This document shows positions 10,760-22,901 of a stretch of DNA of 64,000 bases, in pieces. The first letter of the stretch is position 1. The number at the start of each line of letters is the position of its first letter. Made by a program: the position numbers and the translations under genes. The notes under the pieces are model-generated. The model saw only the letters and a program-made list of their open reading frames with translations. It was not told the origin of the DNA and searched no databases. The DNA is from Datnioides undecimradiatus (taxonomy: Eukaryota; Chordata; Actinopteri; Lobotiformes; Datnioididae). The DNA is taken from assembly GCA_008933995.1 (NCBI GenBank), contig WARS01000036.1:21222285-21286284 (forward strand), written 5' to 3'.

Positions 10760-13700
10760 CGCTCTGCTGCAGTGTCTCCGTCTGGAGAGCCTGGGCGTCC
10801 TGCGGAGTCGCTCGGCTGTCTCCTCCTTCTGCACTCAGGCTGAGGAGCCGCCCAAACCAGCCAAGAAGACGAAGGCTGCAAGCAAGAGTAAGGCTCTGCT
10901 TCTGTTGCCTTCACTGAGGCTGAGGATCTGTGCTTTCTGCCTGGTTCCTGCATCAGTGACCCATTTCTTTTCCTTCTGTTCTTAACTTTATTTCTTTTCA
11001 TACACTTGGTTTAAACTTTCTTACAGTGACATAAACACCTGTTCTCTTCCACTCGTCCTTCTCATCCAGAGGAGCGCTCAGATTAAACGTTAAAGTGTCG
11101 CTCATTGTGTTTAATCCTGAATATAAAAACCACGACAGTGTAAAGATTAACAGTAAGTTTATGGATGTAATGACTGACTAGTGTGTTGTTCTTGTAAAAT
11201 CTGGAACATTTCGGGGAAGCCAGATAAAGTTTGGAGGGAACTTTGATCCCTCTGGAAGTTTCCCTCTTTCCTCTGAATGTTTGCTGTTCGTTAACTGCTC
11301 TGTCCCGTTTTCCTCAGCAGCTGAGGCTCCAGATGAGAGAGCCACCTTGCTAGCCTACAAGACCGCAGTTGCCTTCCCAGTTAAACTTTCAGAGCCTGCA
11401 GTTTTCCCAGTGCCGTCTCTCGGTGTAGCTGAACCAGCGGCCACCCCCGCTGCCTCTGAGGAAACAGTTGTAGCTGCGGCAGCTGAGCCGGCTGCAGCGG
11501 CAGAGGCTCCAGCTTCTGACCCAGATGTTGCTCAGGTGATCGCTGACCCGGCTCCACCTGTAGCTGAGCCACTGTCGACACACGAAGGCACTCCTGTTGC
11601 AGCTGCTGCTGCAGACAATGCAGTCCCACCTGCAGCAGCCTCCTCTGTGCCTGATGATCCAGCAGCTGATGGATCGTCCTCCTCCTCGTCCAGTGACTCA
11701 GATTCTGACTCAGACTCAGACTCTGAGGACGAGAAGTCAGAAGGAAAGACTGAAACCAAGATCTCATCTTCAGAGGCGTCAGAACCCGCTGTGAAAGACG
11801 AAGCAGAACCCCAGGAGGTCGAAGTGAAGGACGAAATGAATCAAGTTCCACCAGAACCTGAAGCGACTCTTGCCGCTGCTGCTGAAGCTGTCCAGACGGC
11901 CCCCAGTCTCAGCTCCGAGGAGTTAGTAGACCCTGCTCCTGAGATCTGCACCGCCACAGAAGACACTCCAGAGGGCGCTGTTACCACCCTAGAGCCATCA
12001 GCTGAGGCTGCAGTGGAGCCCACTCCAGAAGTAGAAGAAACTCCTGCTGAAGCTGTGAATCCAGAAGAACCTCAGACTGAAGCTCCTGGAGAGACAACAG
12101 AGCCTGCTGCTGCTGAAGCCCCCATAGAAGCTGCCCCAGTGGAAGCTGCTGAAGCCCCTGTAGAAGCTACTGAAGCTGCCCCAGTGGAAGCTACTGAAGC
12201 TGCCCCAGTGGAAGCTACTGAAGCTGCCCCAGTGGAAGCTGCTGAAGCCCCTGTAGAAGCTGCCACTTTAGGAGTAGCCAAAGCCCCCAAAGAAGCTGCT
12301 GAAGCCCCCGTAGAAGCTGCTGCAGAGCCCGCTGTGGCTGAAGCAGCTGCCCCCGTGGACAGCGGCAGGGAGCTGGTGGACCCCGCTCCAGTCGTGGCTG
12401 AAGCTGCAGGAGAGGAGCTGCAGGCAGACGCCCCAGCTGAAGCAGTTGAACCATCAGAGGGTACACACTACACCACCCTATCCCCCAACATCTCTACCTC
12501 TCCCTTTCTTCTTAGTTTTGGACCTCTGAGCCCACAGATGACCACACTCTTCTCTCTCCATAACACTCTGTAATGTTTAGGTGTTAACCCGGCGTGGCAC
12601 ACAGTAGCTGCTGGTTTTAAACATCATCATTTAAAACTGCATCACTGTGACATTTAACCTCCCGTCGTCCTGCTCTTCGCTGTGGTTGGTTTGCATGCGC
12701 CGGCTGCAGCGTTAGTGTATTTAACCGTGCTTGCAGGGCTTCTGGTCTCGGGGTGCATTCACTTTTTCTTTCTGCATTTTTCCTTTTCCTGACCTCTCTG
12801 GCATTCTGCTAATTCAACTCGAGACCCACCTGTGCTGTGTCTGTGCACGGTGAAGGTGCTGTTGCTCGTTGCGCACAGTGACACTAACCCTGCTCATGTC
12901 TCTGCCTTCTTCTTCTTCTCCCTCTGTAAACTCAGGATTCCCTCTGAGCCTCCGCACTGTTGCCAAATCCATCTTCACTCACATGGACTTTTATCATTTG
13001 CTCACTTTGCTTCATTTATTATGTTTTTGTTTGTATGAAATGTGAGTTTCAGGTTTTCAGCGTTAACGTTACAGGTGATAACTGTCATTGTGCCAGCTAA
13101 TGCTAATGTTAGAGTGCACATGGTGGTTACAGTGAAGTGCCCCTGACAGCAGCTGGACGAGCAGGAGCTGGGAGTGGTTGGGGTTGGCGGAGGTGTTTCA
13201 GCGAAGCAGGATCACACAGTTAACAAGACGCTTGGTAGAACAGTCTCAGTACGTGCCAGGCGACGTGATTAGCAGCTGCTAATTTAGCCGAGCTTAGCAC
13301 TGGATCCGCAGCGTTGCTGTATTTACAGCCTTTTGTTGCAACACTTCACTGACCAACTGGGTAATTCTGCTTCCTGGAGCGACCCCTCCCCAGCACGGCC
13401 TTTAATTTCACCCCTTCTCATTTCTTTCCCTTGTTTAAACTTCGTTAAATCTGTTCATCTTTGGAGTCCGTTAATGAGAAACTGCCAATGTGTCTTTAAT
13501 GTTTTTCTCTGTGATTGCGTTTGAGATTGTTTCACCTCATGTTGTTTATAACCTCACTGTCACAGCATGACGAGGGTGTTTTCCAGACAGGTTTAGATGT
13601 TAAAGTAAATTGGTTTTTAAAGAACTTTGTGCACTTCTGTTTAATCAACGTTTCCAATCAATATGATTTTGCCTTGTTGCCCTTTTAAAAAAAATCCATT

Positions 13701-14318
13701 TCATGCGAGCCTCTGCCAGTACATCTTGAGAGCGGGCTGTCTTTACTGTCTGCAAGCACGTTCAGCCTCTCACAGTTTCCCCTCGCAAACATGATCCTCG
13801 AGGCTTTTCACACCAGCGTGTCTCCACACTCTGTTGGGGGTCACACAGCCTGCCACCGTAGGAAATGCCCCACCATAAACCACCTTTGTCAGCATGTGTG
13901 AATATGTAAATGTGCTGTCCCTTCAAAAAATCTTTTAAAATATTTTAAAAAGCCTGAATCAAGTCTGGATTACAGATCTTGATCCTTGAAAATCAGAGAC
14001 GAGACTGCAGGATTAGAGCCAGTGTTGCATTTAGCTAACCTTGTGCTATTTCTGTTTTGAATGCATGAACAGCAGGAAGATGTGCATACTCACCTCTGTA
14101 CCAGCCTCCTCTGTCTCTAACTGTTCCTCTTTTTTGTTTCTCCCCCTCCTTCTGCAGAGGCTGCAGCAGCAGCGGCACCTCCGGAGCCAGAGGAGCCTTT
14201 TGACAACAGCACTTATAAAAACTACCAGCACCACAGCTACAGCCCCTTCACATTCGCAGACCTGGATGTAGAGATGGCCAAGTTTCGTCTCCCTCAGCCC
14301 TCCTCACTCAAACACTAG
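9979..14318 (+). CDS. ndufv3: NDUFV3, mitochondrial complex I accessory subunit (flavoprotein 3), with long repeat exon
   Basis: Four exons: 9979..10023, 10773..10887, 11318..12460 and 14158..14318 (488 codons including stop). NDUFV3 is a small peripheral subunit of the complex I N-module in the mitochondrial matrix. Exon 1 encodes a leader, [15 protein letters not shown]. Exon 4 encodes the diagnostic C-terminus: [30 protein letters not shown] and RLPQPSS. Exon 3 is Ala/Glu/Pro-rich with a Ser then Asp/Ser tract (about 11676-11730) and a [11 protein letters not shown] segment near its start, both recalling the mammalian long-isoform exon. Exon 3 is symmetric (phase 1 to 1), so skipping gives 106 residues, close to the 108 of the human short form. 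The exon 3 acceptor is a CAGCAG tandem. The 3' end of exon 3 nearly matches that of the upstream chimera. ATTAAA lies at 14439-14444. Confidence 0.93.
10721..10758. repeat. (GT)n microsatellite
   Basis: A 38-bp (GT)n run that ends 14 nt before the ndufv3 exon 2 acceptor. Confidence 0.97.
12140..12330 (+). repeat. Coding minisatellite in ndufv3 exon 3
   Basis: Tandem [17 protein letters not shown] units, in multiples of three bases, just before the segment shared with the chimera. Confidence 0.75.
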
Positions 14319-17300
14319 AGGAGTTGCAAACCTTTATATTGTTTAAAGATGACGGTGGTGGTGTTTGTCCCGCTACATGTATGATCATCCCCCGACCTGT
14401 CCGAAATGCATGAAACTCTGCTGTTAAAATGTTATATTATTAAAGAACACAAATAAGAAATGAAGTCTGCGCTGCCTGCTGTGATTTTTGTCTTTTATGC
14501 GTATAAATGGATAGGCAAAAGATCAAACGCTTCTTTTGTGCTGCTTTTCTGCCTTGGGGGGGTCATTTGAATAGAGCTGAGTGTGCAGCTGTTTTTTCTA
14601 TCTGTGTTTCTATTTTAATGATTACAATTTTCACACCCATAGCCTGCCTGCTTGTGCACATAATGCCCTAATTATTCTGGCTATATGCGTTCTTTAAGAG
14701 GAGAAAAACAATCAGCATCTGTTGTTATGTTTATGCATTAGTGTGTATATGCATAAAGGAGTGTAAAGCCGGAGATATACATAGAAAATGTGCAAATGAG
14801 GCCAGTGAGTAGCGCAGAAATGAAAAAAACCCCCACAGCAGGGTGCAGAGGGACTCTCAGGCAGCAGGACGTCATGTCTCCGCCCACTTCATAAATATTC
14901 ATGAGCCGAGCGCCCCTGCGTGCCCTTACGCGATGACGCAACGCGACAACTGCGGGTCCCGATTGCTGCAGCCGCTTGTCAGTGTGACGAAGATTGGCAC
15001 TCAGGTAAGCTGTCACTCAAAATCCCTCTTTTTCCGTTCCCTATCAATCAAACAATCTGGGCCGCACGCAAAAATGCCCCGGGGCGAGGAGCGCGGACCT
15101 AGTCAGGGCAGCGGAGGGTGTTTTTGGAGAGGGAGCAGAAGCGGCAGAGCTCCGGGAAGAATTAAAAAAAATCTGTATACAGAGGAGGAGGAGGAGGAGG
15201 GGGGGGTAAAAAAATATGTCGGCGTTTTGGGGGCAGAGGAGGATTGTGGAAAAGCAAAGGGCGAGAGCTCGAAACGAGGCCCGACAGTTGTAACGTTGGC
15301 GCGGAGGGGAGGGGAAGGAGAGGGCAGCTGTCCCCGCCTGATTGATTGACTGATGCGGGCAGGATTTGAGGATCAACCTGGCTAGTCTGGTGTGCAGCAA
15401 GCGCTTCTTAGTATCACTTGAATTACTTGTACACAACTGATAATAAACACGCGTTCATTTATTTAAAAAAAAATTTAAAAAGGCGGCCGAAGCTGTGTTG
15501 TTATTTGGGCTCGGTTCGTATCAATCCGCAGCAGCGGGCTGTTTTTTGTAGCTAGCTAGCCTGCTAGCTGTGTTAGCTTGTTTTTTTTTTTTTTGGCAGC
15601 GATTCTCTTTCTAAATATGGCGCTTTGCATTTTGGCTGCACCACCACAAGAAACACTTTTAAGTTAACAGTTAGCTGCCCGGCTAACGTTAGCTGTAGCT
15701 CAGCCAGGCGGTTGCTCCCCTTTGAGCTAACCTCAGTCTGGGTCCGGGGGGGCTAACGCGAGTGCGGCGCTAATGCTACATGCTAGCTAGCTAATATGCT
15801 AGCTAAACATTTTAGGGGGAAACACCAATGCTTCTTTTATCTATGAACAACACCAGCGTTGTCCTACACAGATGATAGTTTGTTAATGTGTTTTAAACCT
15901 TCACCCCCCTGCTCTTGTCGCCACAAACTGGGGTGAACCGCGAGCAGCTAGCACGGTGCTAACGGCTAAGCTCACCGTGGTGGGTGTGTTAACAGCAGCT
16001 GCATGGTAACGTTAAAATAGGCTCACTGTTGCAACAACAACACACAAACACACCTCAGGCCCCGTGTATCAGACTCATTTCAGTTTATTTTTAGTGTGGA
16101 CGGAAATCTTTATTTTTATTATTCACATCATTTATCAAAATTAATAAGTACACGAGTTTTTTCATGTAACGTTACTTTATATCCCAAAAGGTGCCTTCAC
16201 GTTCCCTTGTGTTGTCCAGATATATGTCTGCATATACCAGCAAAGAGTGTTTAAGATTGTTGTGATATTTTTAATTTATGTTGCATTACTCCTGCTGTTC
16301 TCATGCATGTCTTAGACTTGCAGATAGTCGATGTAAAAAGTTTACACAATAAAACTGCAGGTTTTTGTGATGTCAAAACAAATATCAGAAATATAAAATA
16401 TCAGCCTTGTTCCATCTTTAATGTGATCCTAAAAGACATATACTGTCACTACATATACATATACTGTCAGTCTAAAAAGTAAAATCATTGAAAGAAACTC
16501 TGAAACCAGAATAAAATCGGCTGTTGCAGCAGGATTTGCTTGAATGGTTGGAGTTGCATGCTACCATGCAACCATGAGTTACCACTGACTGTTGAAAAAT
16601 GCAAACACTCAGGAGAGGGATGGAGAAGAACATACGAGGCTTTGGATGATGGTGATGATACAGTGTTAAAACCATCATCAATAAGAGTGTGTGGCACCAC
16701 ATGATGATGAGAGGAGTGAGAAAACTTATTATGGAGGAGGCCAAGAGCAACACCGAGGGAACTACGGGAAGTCCTTCTCAGTCCTTAATGTGACAACCAT
16801 CTCCTGCATCCTGCACATGTTTGAACTGTGGGCTCGGGTGGTGAGAAGAACATCCAAACCCTTCTGAATAATGACAAAAGATGCATTCAGGTACCAAAAA
16901 CCATATAGGAAGGTGAGTTCTGGTGTGATGAGGCAAGGATTTAAATTTTCAGCCTTCAGGTCAAGATAGAAACGACAAAGAAAAGCTTCAGATATTTTAC
17001 CACAAAACCTGCGGCGCTGTCTGAAAAGCTGACTTGTTCACAAAGACTCGCTGCTGTAACAAATGCAAAAAGTGCACCTATGAATATTAGCTGGAGTCTG
17101 CAGACGCGTGGTGTTTAAGTGAAAATATTCTTGACCATTAATAACTTATAAAAACATTTTTGTTACATAATCACTTTAAAGATGGAACAAATCTTTTACA
17201 TTGTTGATTTTGTCTTTTTACATTTCAGACTTTTTATATCCACTGTATCCAATATGTTAAAATGATTTATTTTACAGAACAGTGTGTTTTGTGGTGGTTT

Positions 17301-17502
17301 AGTGTATTTATGGAACTTTCCTGGTTAAATAAATGTAAAAGTAAAGTTACGTTCATCAGCTCTAACATCAGTGTTTTATATGATAAAAGCTTGCTAATCC
17401 TCCTGTAATCACTGATAATGAGTCCACTTTACAAAACTAATGTTAATCTCTGATTGTGGCATCATGGTGGCTTCATCACTGTGTGATGTGTGTGTTGTGC
17501 AG
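14319..17502. other. ndufv3 3' end, pknox1 promoter and pknox1 5' intron
   Basis: ndufv3 3' UTR reaches about 14460. A GC/CpG-rich stretch at about 14860-15350 contains CRE-like TGACGCA and ends a probable non-coding first exon of pknox1 with the donor CTCAG|GTAAGC at 15004/15005. From there to 17502 is intron, with many GCTAGC palindromes at 15550-15800 and AT-rich DNA after. No other gene is recognised. Confidence 0.5.
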
Positions 17503-17564
17503 GTCGGCCGCCTGTCCCTGCTCTCTATAATGCCCCAGTGTTTGCAGCATCTGCAGTGAACGTG

Positions 17565-20500
17565 ATGGCAGCCCAGTCGGTTTCCATAGACAAGTACCCA
17601 AAGGGAGAGCAGCAGGTGGGTGAGACGGTGAAACCTGGTTTGGGACCTCGAGGCCTTCACAGCCTGCTCCGACTGGCTGAGCTGCACTTTATTTGTTTAT
17701 TTATTTGTTGTTTAAGATCAACAACCATGAGTGTTTGCAGCAACACCAGCTGAATGTTTGAGGCTCATGGATGCCCCAGTTATTTATAGTGGTGATAAGT
17801 CAGCCTGCACAGCCAGACAAAGGGAGACGCTTCCTGCATGTAACACTAGAACACAGGCAACGTTACTGCTGTTACATCAGTTTTCATAATCACTCTGCAG
17901 CGCACACGTCTTGTTCTGTGGCAGGCCGCTTGAATACATCACTGTATGAGTGACGCCGGTGCAGCTTATAGCCCCGTCTTCTGCCAAGTGTTTGTGTCTG
18001 CGCTTATGTAAATTGCTTACAAAACATCTTTATTCAAGTGCCAAATTTGGGGGTGTGGAGAGCTGAGAGGGATCTATGACTAATGAGAAATTTTCCACCC
18101 CAAGCCAGAGATTATTTTTAGCTCGTTTGCGCTCAATCTCAGTCATTGTTGTGCTCAGTCACATGGCTGGGGATGGGAGTTGTGCTCCAGAAGCGATCCT
18201 GAGCTGCTGGCTGCTGGCAGGCGTCGTGTGAGAAGGAAGCACAGGAGGAGAAACTTCCTGAAATTAAGAACGGGCCTCGAGCGAAGCGTCAGACACATTT
18301 TAACATGTTGTTCTGGTTTGCACCTGCAGACAGGTGTGTGTGTGCGTGCGTGCGTGTGCGTGCAAGGGTTCAGGTTCCTATCCTCAGCTGGAATCAGATC
18401 CTGGCACCAGGTTTGTTGGTGTTTCAGTCCAGGTTGTGATTGTAACTGGAGGCTCAGGGAGCGAGAGGGAGCAGGCAGATGATGCACCGAGCACACGAGA
18501 CAACGAGTCATTTGAAATGTGTTTAAAGTCGGTCTTGTCTGCTGAATGTATAGTTTTTCACAGCTGAGCTCAGGCCGTGTCCTCATGACTCCCTGCTGAA
18601 CTGAGGCTCTGTGTGGAGCATCGCCCTCCAGCCTCTCTGTCTTCACATGATGCCTTCATGTCTCTCGCTCTCTGCCTTTCTCTCCCCTCCTGTGTCACTC
18701 TCACGTCTTTCTCCTTCTCCTTTCTCTTTGTGCAGATGCAAGGTGTGGCGACGGTCGACAGCGACTCAGAGCAGAAGTTTATCGAGGGGACGCTGGCAGA
18801 GGCGCCGAGCCCGGCGCCCACAGAGCCGCAGACGCCCATGGACGCGGACAAAGCCTCCATATATCGGTAGAAGTGACTGCTCGTGTGTTTTGTGGCAGAG
18901 AACATCCTTTATTCATGAGTCGGCGTTTTCCTCTTTCCCCCTCTGCACCTTACTGCTCTAAACCATCACCACCCCCTCCCCCGACCATGTGACCATCACG
19001 CGTTTCAACAGCTTCTGCTGGTTTTATTTCTGCAAGCATTGTTATTTGTTGTTTTTGTTTTGTTCACACTGCCCACCTACAGCCTCATCAGGCCCGACAA
19101 ACAGGTCACATGGTCTCACAGGAGGCTCAGTGATTGGTCACGTTGCAGTGGATGAGAAAACAGCAGTTTGTCTTCACTTCATTTCACCATCAAGACCTTG
19201 TTTCTGCACTTTGGAAGCCTGAGATACAGTTTAACAGGTCTTTATGAAAAGAGTTTGAACCGTGTGTGTGTGTGTGTGTGTCTTCGCCGTCCACAGACAT
19301 CCCCTGTTCCCTCTCCTCGCCCTGCTGTTTGAGAAGTGCGAACAGTCCACGCTGAGCTCCGACTGCATCACCTCGGCGAGCTTCGACGTGGACATCGAGA
19401 ACTTTGTCCGCAATCAGGAGAAGGAGGGAAAACCGTTCTTCAGCGAGGACCCCGAGCTCGACAACCTGGTGAGGAAGCTCCAGCAGTTTCATGTTAAAAC
19501 CCACAATCTGAAAAACTGTTTGAACTGATTTAAAAACAAAACAGCGTGTTAAAACAAAAACAGTTTTAGCTCTGAGCTGAGACCCAGAACAGGGACGTGA
19601 GATATTTCACAAAGAAACACCAAATGAACCCGACTCAGGAGCTGCTGACCTTTAACCTCTGCAGCCCTGCCCTCCTGCTCCTTCATTAGAAAACAGGATC
19701 TTCAGCGCGCGATTCAACGCCACAGTCACCTGACCTCTGACCTCACTGAAGGCAGCAGGTTGAGGTTCAGCCAACCAGGAGCAGCAGAAACACCACAGCA
19801 GTCTGCTTCAGACGTCTCTTTACTTGATGTTCGGTGGTTAAATCTCTGTCTGATGCATCTTCGATGCGCCGCAGCACAAAACGTTAAACTGCAGAAACAA
19901 TAAACTGAGTTTTATATTTAATATAACTGCTCGCTTAAATATTCAAAACATGAGTCAACGAACCTGCTAACGTTTAAAGAGCTCTCGCATCAAAACAACC
20001 AAACTGAAACACAAGAGACAGCAGCTGCTACAGTGATTGGCTGCTTGATCACACATGGAGCCAATCAGGAGAGGTGCCTGTGACATGCCTGTAAGCTATA
20101 GAACAGTGTGGATTTAGCAGGAATGATGAGAATCCGGGTTTCCAGACATCGAACCTGTCCTGCGTGTCGCCCCGCAGATGGTGAAAGCCATCCAGGTGCT
20201 GCGGATCCACCTGCTGGAGCTGGAGAAGGTGAGCGACCTGTGCAAGGACTTCTGCAGCCGCTACATCGCCTGCCTCAAGACCAAGATGAACAGTGAGACC
20301 CTGCTGAGCGGAGACCCCGGGAGCCCGTACTCCCCCGTCCAAGGCCAGGTCCAGGGCTTCTCACCCACCAAGACTCAGGTATGGACCGCACGCACCGTCG
20401 CTGACCAACACCAGGATGTGATGATGCCTTTAATGTGTGTCGTAAATCAGTAAACTCTGTCGCGCAGACCCCCAGCTCCATCTCAGGCACCATCAGCCCC

Positions 20501-20710
20501 CAGGGTCAAATCGTGGTGCCTGCGTCCGCTCTGCAGCAGGGGAACGTCACCGTGACAGCTGTCAACCCCACCCAGGTGGTCGCAGGTATGTCACCATGGC
20601 ATACGACCCCCCCCTCAGGTACTGTACTGTTGTGACTGCAGCTCAGACATTGCCCCCGTGGGACTTGTTGATCAGCGTCTCTCCCTGCAGCTCAGCAGGT
20701 TATAATGAGC

Positions 20711-20768
<58 letters not shown>

Positions 20769-21014
20769 CCAGGTGGCGCGGTGTACCAGCCTGTTACAGT
20801 CGTCACTCCTCAGGGCCAGGTGGTAACACAGGCTCTGTCTCCTGGGACAATACGCGTCCAAAACAATCAGGTAGTGCGTCGTCTCCGTGGAAACGGCCCA
20901 GAGACTGTAAATACACTGAAAACTCAGAAATGACGAAACTGTTCCAGGTTTTTAAGCAGATCCATCAGTCTGAAACGATTCCAGATGCTGGAGTGTGACC
21001 GCAGCTCGGTGGTG

Positions 21015-21053
<39 letters not shown>

Positions 21054-22763
21054 AGGAATTAATCAGATATGTTCTGTAATTACACTCTGAAGCCTGGAAA
21101 TCGTTAAGCAGCTCCTGTGAACTCATTAATATTAACGTCCTGTTGTTTAACAGCCACTGATGAGTCGGCCTCACACTGACCGAGGCCGCCCCAGCGATTG
21201 TTTCCATTATTGATCAGTCAGCTGATTGATTTTTGCTTCTAAAATGTTAGACAGTGAAAATGTTTCCACTGATGTTAAAATGTCTTGTTGTGTCAGAGTC
21301 ACTCAGTTTTAATATGATGAAATGAAATTTAATCAGATAAAAACGATTAATCGATTCATCAAACTGTCGGCGGTCACATGTTCCTGTGTGGTGACCATGT
21401 GGTGACCATGTGTTGGCGTGTGTCTGCGCAGCTCCAGCTGCAGTTTCACCAGGACCTGAACCTCTTTAACCACGACGACAACTCAACCAAGAACAAGCGC
21501 GGCGTTCTGCCCAAACACGCCACCAACGTCATGCGCTCGTGGCTCTTCCAGCACATCGGGGTGAGTGAGCGCTCGCCAGAACTTCGACCCGTTCAACACT
21601 TTGGTCCTTTAAAAACACTGACGCTGTCATTTGTCCTCCGCAGCATCCGTATCCCACAGAGGATGAGAAGAAACAGATCGCCACTCAGACGAACCTGACG
21701 CTCCTGCAGGTCAACAACTGGTGAGTTTGGGCCAGAGACACGCCGTCCTGCACGCTGTCGCTCAGTCAGCTGACTCTGCACACCTACAGGCCCCAGGAGA
21801 TGACGTACCCAACCTCTGTTTTCTCGTGTGTCCAGGTTTATTAATGCACGGAGGCGGATCCTGCAGCCCATGCTGGACGCCAGCTCCTCTGAGACACCAA
21901 AAGCCAAGAAGAAGACTCCTCAGAACCGGCCGCTGCAGCGTTTCTGGCCCGACTCCATCGCAGCTGGAGGAGGAACTCACCAGCAAGTTACCATGCCAGA
22001 CGGTATGCAGCAGCCGCACAGTCATGTGACGTCCTGCAGCAGCGTGGGATGCTGGGAGTTGTTGTCTTCCTGTCAGCTGGGATTCCTTCAGTGTTGATGG
22101 TTCAGGAGGTTTTTACTGGGAGCTGAATTCTCCACAGAGGTCTCCTCCTCTCCAAAACAAACAGAGCCGCTGATTCAAACCCAGAGAAACACTGAATAAA
22201 GCAGTTCCACCTTAAAAACCAGTGCCACCAATCAGAGTCCAGCTGTTAGCATCAGAGCTAAGCTTCATCAGTTAGCTAGCTAGCAGCAGCATGCTACGTG
22301 GGTGTGTCTTCAGGTGTTGGTCTCCTCAAACCCTGTTGAGGTGGAGAACACCTGAACCTTGAGGCTCATCATCCAACTCTGAATCACTGGAGCTCTCCAT
22401 GTTTGTTCTGACCCCGCCCACTGTTCAAACGGGCCAATTAGATTCCTCCAAACATTACATCCCGCCTGCACTTCCTGTTTCACTCAGGATACAAACAGCC
22501 AATCAGATCTTTGCATGAAGCGGTTTGAAGAGCAGCTGCTGCTTCCTCCTGTTTCTAAAAGTGTCTTTTCAAACTTCTCAGGCACCATGGTGACCATGAA
22601 TGTCGAGGGTCTGCAGAGCCTGACGTCGGACGGTGCCACGCTGGCAGTTCAGCAGGTGATGCTGGGAGGCCACAGCGAGGATGAGTCAGGGGACAGCGGC
22701 GAGGAGGACGAGGACGCGGACATGGCCGGGCTGGGCCTGGACAACAGCGACTCGTTGCAGTAG
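17565..22763 (+). CDS. pknox1: PKNOX1 (PREP1), TALE-class homeodomain transcription factor
   Basis: Ten coding exons: 17565..17615, 18736..18866, 19297..19468, 20178..20378, 20468..20585, 20773..20870, 21432..21560, 21644..21720, 21836..22002 and 22582..22763 (442 codons including stop; human about 436 residues). The Meis/PKNOX N-terminal domain, which pairs with PBX, lies in exons 3-4 (about residues 62-143: [43 protein letters not shown]). The homeodomain (about residues 278-338) carries the TALE PYP loop after the FQHIGHPYP junction and WFINARRRI in helix 3. The acidic C-terminus ends in DNSDSLQ. The start ATG at 17565 follows a non-coding stretch of the exon beginning at 17503. (GT)n tracts abut the exon 3 and exon 6 acceptors. 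Confidence 0.97.
19262..19281. repeat. (GT)n microsatellite
   Basis: Short (GT)n run 15 nt upstream of the pknox1 exon 3 acceptor. Confidence 0.95.
20715..20768. repeat. (GT)n microsatellite
   Basis: A 54-bp (GT)n run ending 4 nt before pknox1 exon 6. It takes the place of the usual polypyrimidine tract. Confidence 0.97.
21012..21049. repeat. (GT)n microsatellite
   Basis: (GT)n in pknox1 intron 6, not near a splice site. Confidence 0.95.
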
Positions 22764-22865
22764 AGGACACACTCCCCTCACACTCTGATCCACACGTACA
22801 CACACACGTAAATATGTCGTCAGAATCTGTGCGCGTCGCCGAACACGTGACGAATCATCGTACAC

Positions 22866-22901
<36 letters not shown>

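Noticed and set aside
14843-15349. 168-codon ORF in GC-rich DNA upstream of pknox1
   Set aside because: It crosses a good splice donor at 15004 and a Gly/Glu-rich low-complexity stretch, and has no family resemblance. It is promoter and 5' UTR sequence.
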